DNA of 64,000 nt from Gilvimarinus chinensis DSM 19667 (lineage in GTDB: Bacteria > Pseudomonadota > Gammaproteobacteria > Pseudomonadales > Cellvibrionaceae), in the NCBI RefSeq assembly GCF_000377745.1, contig NZ_KB898708.1:186001-250000 (forward strand), in the 5' to 3' direction. This document shows, piece by piece, positions 50,071-57,372 of this stretch. Position 1 is the stretch's first letter, and the number at the start of each line of letters is the position of its first letter. The notes under the pieces were generated by a model, which worked only from the letters and a program-made list of their open reading frames with translations, did no database searches and was not told the DNA's origin. Position numbers and translations under genes: made by a program.

Positions 50071-51897
50071 ATGACAGCACAAGAAAACATAATCTCAGTC
50101 AACTTTGATGTTCGAAAAAGAATCGACGAAGGTTTAGACCGTTTGATTGCTCAACCGAACTTCTCTTTACCTAACTCAGATCACCCATTGGTTAAAGATT
50201 ACGTACGAAAAATAGAAGGAAGCTATGATGTAACCCGCTCTAAGCTGGATACGGATAACGCCATTGATCTTTTATACATAGCGTACAACACAACCCCTCA
50301 AACCAAAAAAAATATAAGAACTCAGCTTGATAAGCTTATGACTCGACTTATATCGGCCCAGCAGCAAAGCGAATTGAAAATGTCTGCCGCCGTCACCAGC
50401 GCTGCAACCATTGAAAAGGATATTCGCGGCACCTTCAAGGACTGGAGCAAGGTTAAAAACAGTACAGACAAGCATTTGCTAGTCCAATTTGTCGGCGAAG
50501 ATTTAGTGGATCTTGCCGAAGACATCAAAAATCGGGCCGAGCGCATATCCCAAGACCTCAATGAAATAGCCGATGTTTACGAAGAGATCATCGAAGATAC
50601 AACAAAGTCCACTCATGACAGCGAAAAAGCGCTAGCGGATGAATTACAGAATAAAGCAGAAATAGAACAAGAACTCGCCGAAAAGGAAGCTGAGCGCCAA
50701 AAGCTGGAAAGTCTTGTCGAAGACTTGAAAACTGATATTAAAAAATACGAAAAAATGGCTAATGAATACAAAACGCAAGCCGAGACCGCCGAAGAGCGAG
50801 CGTTTGTCATGTCCATTGTACAGGTTGGTGCCCAAATGATATCAGCCGCCATTCCTGCAATTACCACTGCCTTAACCGGTGCTGCTACCGGGGGTGCTTC
50901 ATTAGTGGCTGCGTCTGCCATTAATACCACCAGACAATTGACGAATTCAGAAGCAGCCAGCACGGATGATGACGATGCAGCAAAAGCCATTGAGGTAAAA
51001 AAAGAAATTGCCGATAAAAAGTCGGAGGTTGAAACGGCAGAACGAGAGATAAAAGAGTTAGTCGAAAAAAAACAAGCGCTAGAAGATGAAAAAGAAGCAG
51101 TTGCCGATAACGATACTCTTGAAGAGGACGCAAAGGAGGCTGAGGTAGAGTCTATAGAGAAACGGATTGATCAGGTTGAGCAAGATATAAAGAAGAAAAA
51201 TAAAAAGGTTATAGCGGCAAAAGCTGCACTGGAAGGCGCAAAAGAAGCTTTTAAAGCATTAGATAAAGGCATGGGGGACATGGCAAAAAAACAGGAGCAA
51301 CAAGCCACCAGTCTACGTGAATTACAAATGAAAATGCTTGATAAAGTCGAGCTCTATGAAGCTGAGAAACGCACCCAGGCTGCCGAACTGGTTAAAATCA
51401 AAGCGCTGTTAAGCGGAAAAAGAACAAAAGAAGAAACGATAAAACTCGCTATCCAGTCTTTAGGCTTAAGCTTAAAAGCCTTAAAGCGAGCACGAGAGAT
51501 CATCATCGAAATCGCCTTCTTCTTTAATGCTTTTTCCAGTTATATGCACGAAATTATGGAGCAGGCCCAGAATCAGGCCAACACACTTGAGAAAGCCAAA
51601 GATCGAAGCCGCGTAAGTGCCAGAGTAATACGCACCACCAATGACTTTTTTGCCTCGCAATCTGCGCAATGGCAAGCCGTTGAAGTTGTTTCATCTAAGT
51701 TTGAAGAAAATTTTACAGAAGGCTGGAGCAGACTGAACGCGCTAACAGGTCACTATTTAACCGGCGATGAACTCACAGATTACTTACATCAAGCCGCCAA
51801 CCAAATTGATCAAATCGCTCGAGACAGAAAACAAGCCTCATTAGCGCGGACGCTTGAGCTGCAACATTATCGAGACCAAATAAACGCGCAAGGCTAA
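50071..51897 (+). CDS. Large coiled-coil protein with a central hydrophobic hairpin (alpha-pore-forming-toxin-like layout)
   Basis: 608 residues with no signal peptide. Two long coiled-coil arms (about 100-245 and 305-440) flank a hydrophobic segment of about 35 residues near 247-290 (VQVGAQMISAAIPAITTALTG then ATGGASLVAASAINT). This recalls the head/tongue of ClyA, HBL/NHE and XaxA-type alpha-pore-forming toxins: coiled-coil bundle plus a membrane-inserting hairpin. Acidic and lysine-rich arms (ASTDDDDAAKAIEVKKEI) would suit a soluble form. The C-terminal third has another hydrophobic helix (IIIEIAFFFNAFSSYM). No sequence family was recognised; the analogy is structural only. Confidence 0.6.
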   Translation: MTAQENIISVNFDVRKRIDEGLDRLIAQPNFSLPNSDHPLVKDYVRKIEGSYDVTRSKLDTDNAIDLLYIAYNTTPQTKKNIRTQLDKLMTRLISAQQQSELKMSAAVTSAATIEKDIRGTFKDWSKVKNSTDKHLLVQFVGEDLVDLAEDIKNRAERISQDLNEIADVYEEIIEDTTKSTHDSEKALADELQNKAEIEQELAEKEAERQKLESLVEDLKTDIKKYEKMANEYKTQAETAEERAFVMSIVQVGAQMISAAIPAITTALTGAATGGASLVAASAINTTRQLTNSEAASTDDDDAAKAIEVKKEIADKKSEVETAEREIKELVEKKQALEDEKEAVADNDTLEEDAKEAEVESIEKRIDQVEQDIKKKNKKVIAAKAALEGAKEAFKALDKGMGDMAKKQEQQATSLRELQMKMLDKVELYEAEKRTQAAELVKIKALLSGKRTKEETIKLAIQSLGLSLKALKRAREIIIEIAFFFNAFSSYMHEIMEQAQNQANTLEKAKDRSRVSARVIRTTNDFFASQSAQWQAVEVVSSKFEENFTEGWSRLNALTGHYLTGDELTDYLHQAANQIDQIARDRKQASLARTLELQHYRDQINAQG

Positions 51898-51950
51898 TCC
51901 TGTAGCTCACGACTTTAAGCATTCAAATTCATTTAAACCAAAGGCTTCCC

Positions 51951-52202
51951 ATGACAATTAAAGACAACCAATACAACAAAGCTCGCTCCATTCTTGCCAG
52001 AGCAGGCAGTGACTCAGCGAAAAAATCCCACCCAAAACACAATACCAAGGGCGGGTCACCAGACAGGCATGGACAAAACTTAATCAATGAGGCGATTGAA
52101 GATTTTCGGCTCATGGATGCAGGCCAGGCGAACTTGATAAACGGTATGACGGCCGAACATGCTGAAGCCATCCGCAAAGCCGAAAATGAAATGGGCCTTT
52201 AA
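51951..52202 (+). CDS. Small soluble protein, third gene of the coiled-coil operon
   Basis: 83 residues, basic N-terminal half (NKARSILARAGSDSAKKSHPKHN) and helical C-terminal half (LINEAIEDFRLMDAGQANLINGMTAEHAEAIRKAE). No signal peptide or membrane segment. CTTCCC-like sequence precedes the ATG with no clear ribosome site, though AAAGGC lies close by. It may be an immunity, chaperone or adaptor partner, judged by position only. A stem-loop follows. Confidence 0.6.
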   Translation: MTIKDNQYNKARSILARAGSDSAKKSHPKHNTKGGSPDRHGQNLINEAIEDFRLMDAGQANLINGMTAEHAEAIRKAENEMGL

Positions 52203-52209
52203 GCCCCCC

Positions 52210-52228
52210 AGGGAGGCTAGGCCTCCCT
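52210..52228 (+). terminator. Stem-loop ending the coiled-coil operon
   Basis: AGGGAGGC (52210-52217), loop TAG, GCCTCCCT (52221-52228). Perfect 8-bp GC-rich stem eight bases after the stop; no T run. Confidence 0.6.
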
Positions 52229-52293
52229 ACTTCCACCTAACCCCCTGTTGTTTATCCGCTTTATCCCCTTTCCAACCGCCAATAGATCAATAT

Positions 52294-52340
52294 TTGACCT
52301 TAATGTAAACTTACGTAAACTTTCGTGTAACCGTTTACAC
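52294..52340 (+). promoter_or_regulatory. Promoter with downstream palindromic operator before the first TonB receptor
   Basis: Likely -35 TTGACC (52294-52299) and -10 TAAACT (52316-52321), spacer 16. Directly after it lies GTGTAACCGTTTACAC (52325-52340), an imperfect palindrome of the TGTAAACGTTTACA kind used by LacI-type repressors. GTAAAC also repeats twice within the promoter. No LacI-family gene is in the window. The rest of 52229-52509 has no gene. Confidence 0.5.
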
Positions 52341-52509
52341 AAATAGTTAAGGTCTGCTCGCCCGATCTTATTAGAACTACATAAATGGTATCGAGTGTAA
52401 AACTCCCCTGCACTCTTAAAGATAAGCTATTTGCCTTGATTCATACTCAAACAACAGAGAATCAACGGCGCGAAAAACAGTGAATAATCACAACAATGAG
52501 GATGCCCAC

Positions 52510-55500
52510 ATGCCAGTGCAACTGCATAAAAAATTACTATCCTGGTCAATTTCAGCCTTATCTACAGGCTTAATCACATCATCAGCATTTGCTCAAAGTA
52601 GCGATACGCAATCACTTGATCAGTTAGAAGAGATCGTTGTAATTGGTATTCGCGGCTCGCAAAAAGCAGCTGTCGATATCAAACGTGACTCGCAGATTAT
52701 TGTCGATTCTATTGTCGCTGAGGACATTGGCAAGCTGCCAGATGTCACCATCGCCGACTCACTTCAACGTGTAACCGGTGTACAAATTCAGCGTACTGCG
52801 GGTGAAGGCACCAGCCTGAATGTTCGTGGTATGCCCCAGGTGTTAACAACCCTTAACGGTGAGCAGTTCTTAAGCCCCTGGTCAATAACTAACGTTGGCG
52901 CAAATTATTCAGATATTCCGTCGACTATGATTTCCGGCGTAGATGTCTATAAATCGCAAAGTGCAGCCCTTTCAATGGGCGGTATTTCTGGTGTGATTGA
53001 CCTGAAAACTCGCCGTCCACGCAACCTCGAGCAGGGCTGGACTGCTGCTGGCGGTGTCGAAGTGTCTCAGGGATCCATTACCGATGAGGATAATTACAAT
53101 TTCAACGCCTTTGTTGGCTACAACGGCGACCGCTTCGGTTTTACTTTGGGCGGCTTTCAAACCGATTCTAACTCAGCTAACTACCAGATCCGCGAAGATT
53201 TACGCTTAGGCTTTGTTAATCAGGGCGGCGACCCTCTGGATTTGAATGGTAATGGCAACCTGAGCGATCGTTATCTGGTGCCAGGGGCCTATGGTGTTAG
53301 TGCTTTTGTGATGGAGCGCGAGCGCGAAGGTATGTCGGGCTCCTTTCAGTTCGATATTTCAGACAGTCTGCAGCTGACCACTGACGTGTTCTACACCAAA
53401 ATGGATCAGTATGACCGCGGCGTAAAAACCTCCTTTAACGGCAGCAACTCAGACGCCTACGATGTGTTACGCCCCGGTACTGAAACCAGTTTTGAAACCA
53501 CAGTGCCTGCCGAGAGCGATACTCCAGCACGAGATATCAACTCTGTTCAGGTGGCCGTGGTCGAGGCACCAGACTTTCAGGCGACAACCCAGAGCATTCA
53601 AAACCATACAGAGTCAGTTAATGCCAACATTGAGCTGGCGTTTGATAACGGCGGCCCCTTCACCGGCTCCGTGCGTTACATTCACGGCGAAGCAGAAAAA
53701 ACCTACGAAAACGCCACATTCCAGCAGGGAACACCCGAGTGGTACTGGGTGGATGAAGACGGCGATGGCATGGACGATCCGGTTGACCCCTTCTGGGTAA
53801 CCGTTGACTACCGCGAGGACTACCCTACCTTTCAGTTCGAAGATGACCTGTCTAGCATTGATCGCTTGAACCTGTTTCAAGCGTTTGCCGATGGCGTTGA
53901 GCAAGAAGCGACTCTGGACGTGGCTCGGGCAGACGGCTCGTACGAGTTTGACTTTACCAGCTTCACTTCGGTTGATTTCGGCGTACGCTACGGCCGTCGC
54001 GATGTGGACAACGAGCGTTTCATCTACATGACCCCCACAGGTTATTACTCGACCTGGGCCGATCCTAACGTACCTGAAGACTTGTGGTATCAGCCTCTGC
54101 CCGGAGACTACAAGTGGCAGCAGTACCCGGATTGGAACGACTTCGGTGGCAATGCACAGTTGGGTATCGAGCCGTTTGATGAACTGCGCGATATGCTGAT
54201 TTCATACAACGATTTCGGCCCCTTCGGTGGTTGGGGCGAAGGCGTAGCAGCGCTTGACCCACATGTTTTGGACGACCTTGACGGCTTTATGGAGTTTGTA
54301 TACCCAGGCTCTGAGCGCTTTACCGACCCTTCGCGCGCCTACTCGGTAGTTGAGGAAGAAACATCCGGTTATGTGCAGCTGAACTTTGCTAACGAAGACG
54401 GTTTATTTGGTATTCCATTCGACGGGAACTTGGGGGTTCAAGTAGTGGAAACCCAACGCGAAGTTGTAAACGCCGTCTACAACCAGCAAGCGGTACCTGA
54501 AGACGGCACTTACTATGGCGGCGGTTACCCCGCGACCTATGGTCAACCTCAGGGCTGGCAGGTGATGTACAAAACCCTCGGCACCGAAACCACTGAAACT
54601 TCATTTACCGATGTATTGCCTTCGTTCAACATCAACTTCTTCCCTCGCGAAGACGTAATTGTACGTTTAGGTTACGCCGAGACGATGTCTCGTAATGACC
54701 TGACCAACGTCGGTGAAGGCGAATCTCTGTGGTATCAGGAGTATAAGGTTTACACCGAAGACGGAAACCAATCTGACGAAAACGGTAACTACAACGTCGT
54801 TACCAGCCCAGGCGGCGGTAATGATCAGGGTAACCCTTATGTAGAACCTTGGCGCGCCAATAACTACAACCTGTCGACCGAATGGTACTTTGCTGATGGC
54901 GGCATTCTCGGTGCCAGCATTTTCTTAATTGAAGTCGAAAGTGCTACCCAGACTCTGCAAGAGGCCCGTGCTTACCCTGATTCGGATGGTGTGGTACGTC
55001 GCACCGCGAATATCTGGACCACTAAAAACGTGCCAGCATCCGACTTGCAGGGTATCGAGCTGGGCTATAAGCAGGCATTTACCTTCCTGCCGGGGGTGCT
55101 GTCCAATACGGGCATCGAGGCCAACTACACCTATTCCGACAATGATTCGGGCGCTGAAGATTTAGAGGGCAACGCATTCCCATTGCAGTCCAACTCTGAG
55201 CATCAGGCCAACCTAATCTTGTGGTATCAGGGCGATAAACTCAGCTCGCGTATTGCCTACAACTGGCGCAGCGATATCTTCCAGGGTCAGGCGGGTTTGA
55301 ACACCAACGAAGCACCCATTAGCCTGGGCAACTGGAGTGAGCCCGCCGGTTATCTGGATGCCTCTGTGAACTACGACATCAACGATAATTTTACGGTTTA
55401 CCTGCAGGGCACTAACCTGACAGAAACGAATTATCGCAACTACTCGCAGTTTGAAGATTCATTCTACTCGCTGAGCGTACAAGAGCGTCGCGTTGCAGTA

Positions 55501-55521
55501 GGTTTGCGCGCACGCTTGTAA
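52510..55521 (+). CDS. TonB-dependent outer-membrane receptor (carbohydrate-type, large)
   Basis: About 1003 residues: signal peptide to SSAFAQ, TonB-box region EEIVVIGIRGSQKAA, plug domain (DSIVAEDIGKLPDVTIADSLQRVTGVQIQR, LNVRGM), long barrel, C-terminal strand RRVAVGLRARL. The IGIRGSQ opening and 'DIGKLPDVTIADSLQRV' plug are typical of the Xanthomonas/Caulobacter-type receptors for oligosaccharides. I start it at ATG 52510 (TGAGGA 8 bases before) and not at the upstream GTG 52480, because only the former begins with a normal signal peptide. The last residue is Leu, not the usual aromatic. Confidence 0.88.
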   Translation: MPVQLHKKLLSWSISALSTGLITSSAFAQSSDTQSLDQLEEIVVIGIRGSQKAAVDIKRDSQIIVDSIVAEDIGKLPDVTIADSLQRVTGVQIQRTAGEGTSLNVRGMPQVLTTLNGEQFLSPWSITNVGANYSDIPSTMISGVDVYKSQSAALSMGGISGVIDLKTRRPRNLEQGWTAAGGVEVSQGSITDEDNYNFNAFVGYNGDRFGFTLGGFQTDSNSANYQIREDLRLGFVNQGGDPLDLNGNGNLSDRYLVPGAYGVSAFVMEREREGMSGSFQFDISDSLQLTTDVFYTKMDQYDRGVKTSFNGSNSDAYDVLRPGTETSFETTVPAESDTPARDINSVQVAVVEAPDFQATTQSIQNHTESVNANIELAFDNGGPFTGSVRYIHGEAEKTYENATFQQGTPEWYWVDEDGDGMDDPVDPFWVTVDYREDYPTFQFEDDLSSIDRLNLFQAFADGVEQEATLDVARADGSYEFDFTSFTSVDFGVRYGRRDVDNERFIYMTPTGYYSTWADPNVPEDLWYQPLPGDYKWQQYPDWNDFGGNAQLGIEPFDELRDMLISYNDFGPFGGWGEGVAALDPHVLDDLDGFMEFVYPGSERFTDPSRAYSVVEEETSGYVQLNFANEDGLFGIPFDGNLGVQVVETQREVVNAVYNQQAVPEDGTYYGGGYPATYGQPQGWQVMYKTLGTETTETSFTDVLPSFNINFFPREDVIVRLGYAETMSRNDLTNVGEGESLWYQEYKVYTEDGNQSDENGNYNVVTSPGGGNDQGNPYVEPWRANNYNLSTEWYFADGGILGASIFLIEVESATQTLQEARAYPDSDGVVRRTANIWTTKNVPASDLQGIELGYKQAFTFLPGVLSNTGIEANYTYSDNDSGAEDLEGNAFPLQSNSEHQANLILWYQGDKLSSRIAYNWRSDIFQGQAGLNTNEAPISLGNWSEPAGYLDASVNYDINDNFTVYLQGTNLTETNYRNYSQFEDSFYSLSVQERRVAVGLRARL

Positions 55522-55561
55522 TCGCTTTACGTGTTCTGCTCTCCTTTGTAGAACTTACTTT

Positions 55562-55588
55562 GGGGCCAGACTTTCTGGCCCCTTTTTT
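55562..55588 (+). terminator. Rho-independent terminator of the first TonB receptor
   Basis: GGGGCCAGA (55562-55570), loop CTT, TCTGGCCCC (55574-55582), then TTTTTT. A textbook terminator 40 bases after the stop. Confidence 0.93.
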
Positions 55589-55673
55589 ATGCCTGCTAAA
55601 TTCCTGTCATAATTCCCTGATCTTGTTCAGTTAATTTCGCGTATGATGAAGTTTTAGCCAAACGGGAGTGCGC

Positions 55674-57116
55674 GTGGCAGAAACAACACAGCAATGCTTT
55701 TTTCCAGGCCTGGACGGTCCTATCGCCGTTGTGGATATTGAAACCACGGGTGGGAATGTCACCCGTGATCGTATTACAGAAATTGGCATAGTTGAGTTCG
55801 ACCACGATGGCGTTAAGGAATGGAGCACGTTGATCAATCCGGGCATGGCTATCCCCCGTACAGTGCAGGCTTTAACGGGCATTAATAATGATATGGTGGC
55901 AGATGCACCACGCTTTGAGCAGGTGGCCAAACAAATCTGGCAGCGCTTAGAGGGAAAAATATTTGTCGCCCATAATGTGCGTTTTGATTATGGGTTTATT
56001 CGCAACGCCTTCGCTGATTTGGGTTTTAGTATGCAATTGAACCTATTGTGTACCGTAAAACTGTCGCGAGCCCTTTACCCAGAGTATAAACGCCATGGTT
56101 TAGAGGCCATTATTGAGCGCTTTAACATACCCACCTCTGCCAGGCATCGTGCGCTTGAAGATGCCAAAGCCACCTATCATTTTTTAAAGCAAGCCCAGCA
56201 AGACAAAAGCGCTGCCGACTTTATGGCCGCGGTGCAACTGCAAACCAAACGCCCGAGTTTACCACCGGGCTTAGACCCTAGCATTATCGAACAATTGCCA
56301 AACGGCCCCGGTGTTTATTATTTTTACGGCGACAACGACAACCTTTTGTACGTGGGCAAAAGCGTCAATATACGCAAACGTGTGATGTCGCATTTCAGTG
56401 GCGATAAAGCCAGCGCTAAAGCCATGACAATGTGCCAGCAAATACGGGATATTCGCGCTACCGAAACCACCGGAGAACTAAGTGCGCTGCTGCTTGAGTC
56501 AGCAGAAATCAAAAAGCAACAACCCATTTTTAATCGACGCCTACGTCGCTTAAGCACGCTTTACACCATCCAATTACTGGAAGACAGCAAAGGACTATTA
56601 CGCCCCAAGGTAACACCCGTTACCGAAGCCCAACGACACTTAAAAATGTACGGTCTTTTTCCCGCACAAAAAAAAGCCCGCAACGCCTTGCAGGAAACGG
56701 CAAAGGCCACAGGGCTTTGTGATCACGTCATGGTTCCAGGCACCGACCCCCAAAGCCCTTGCATGGGGCGGCAGCTAAAGCGTTGCGAGGGTTTATGTGT
56801 CGGCGAGGTTTCAGTCGTACAGCACAATGTATGGCTAATGGACGCCTTGGCGAAAATCGGTCTCAGTGCATGGCCCTTTGCCGGCCGCGTGTGTCTGGTT
56901 GAGTTCACTCGTTCGGGCGATGACAACGATAAACGCTACACAGCTTTTTTGCTGGATAACTGGTGCCTGCTTGCCAGCCAAGAAGGTGTTGGCGACCCAG
57001 ATATTCAAGAGCTGTCACGCATGGCTTGCGAGCCTATGCTGGATCGCGATTTGTATCGTTATCTGTGTAAAGCGCTGCTCAAACCCGCAAAAGATACTCG
57101 CTTACTGCCACTGTAG
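55674..57116 (+). CDS. Exonuclease / GIY-YIG fusion nuclease (DnaQ-like domain plus Cho/UvrC-N-like domain)
   Basis: About 480 residues: an N-terminal DEDDh 3'-5' exonuclease (Exo I DIETTGG, Exo II AHNVRFDYGFI, Exo III HRALEDAKA), a GIY-YIG nuclease domain (LPNGPGVYYFYGDNDNLLYVGKSVNIRKRV, from about residue 210), and a C-terminal part with several Cys (CMGRQLKRCEGLC). The combination is a known DNA-repair-type fusion in gammaproteobacteria related to Cho; it is expected to nick beside lesions and trim. The frame starts at GTG 55668; I favour GTG 55674, five bases after GGGAG. Single gene following a terminator. Confidence 0.85.
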   Translation: MAETTQQCFFPGLDGPIAVVDIETTGGNVTRDRITEIGIVEFDHDGVKEWSTLINPGMAIPRTVQALTGINNDMVADAPRFEQVAKQIWQRLEGKIFVAHNVRFDYGFIRNAFADLGFSMQLNLLCTVKLSRALYPEYKRHGLEAIIERFNIPTSARHRALEDAKATYHFLKQAQQDKSAADFMAAVQLQTKRPSLPPGLDPSIIEQLPNGPGVYYFYGDNDNLLYVGKSVNIRKRVMSHFSGDKASAKAMTMCQQIRDIRATETTGELSALLLESAEIKKQQPIFNRRLRRLSTLYTIQLLEDSKGLLRPKVTPVTEAQRHLKMYGLFPAQKKARNALQETAKATGLCDHVMVPGTDPQSPCMGRQLKRCEGLCVGEVSVVQHNVWLMDALAKIGLSAWPFAGRVCLVEFTRSGDDNDKRYTAFLLDNWCLLASQEGVGDPDIQELSRMACEPMLDRDLYRYLCKALLKPAKDTRLLPL

Positions 57117-57233
57117 ACAAAGCTCGGAATTTGCCCCGAAATCATCGGTACGATTGGTTGCGCCAAGCAATGACACCGAATATCAGTATTACCCTTTTTA
57201 ACAAATCTCTGTGAAACACCCCTTATAGTCCGG

Positions 57234-57262
57234 TTGACACATACCTCTGGCGGGTCTAGTAT
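57234..57262 (+). promoter_or_regulatory. Consensus sigma70 promoter of the second TonB receptor
   Basis: TTGACA (57234-57239) and TAGTAT (57257-57262) with an ideal 17-base spacer, 111 bases before the start codon. Confidence 0.8.
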
Positions 57263-57276
57263 CGACCCTATCGACA

Positions 57277-57290
57277 ACTTGTATACAAGT
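57277..57290 (+). promoter_or_regulatory. Palindromic GntR-type operator
   Basis: ACTTGTATACAAGT is a perfect 14-bp palindrome just past the predicted transcription start. Its TTGTATACAA core resembles the TTGGTATACCAA operators of the FCD-class GntR repressors UxuR/ExuR. The FCD-class GntR gene at 60357-61073 is the natural candidate to bind it. Confidence 0.65.
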
Positions 57291-57372
57291 GTGTCGCCTC
57301 TGGTTGCGGTGCCTCCAGGCGCCACAGGCAGGTATATAAAAATAAATGCACTGTTAAGAGAGGATCAGATCC

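Noticed and set aside
50613-50990. Minus-strand serine/alanine-rich frame opposite the 608-residue coiled-coil gene
   Set aside because: It is the complement of Glu/Lys/Ala-rich coiled-coil codons; no start signal or family was seen.
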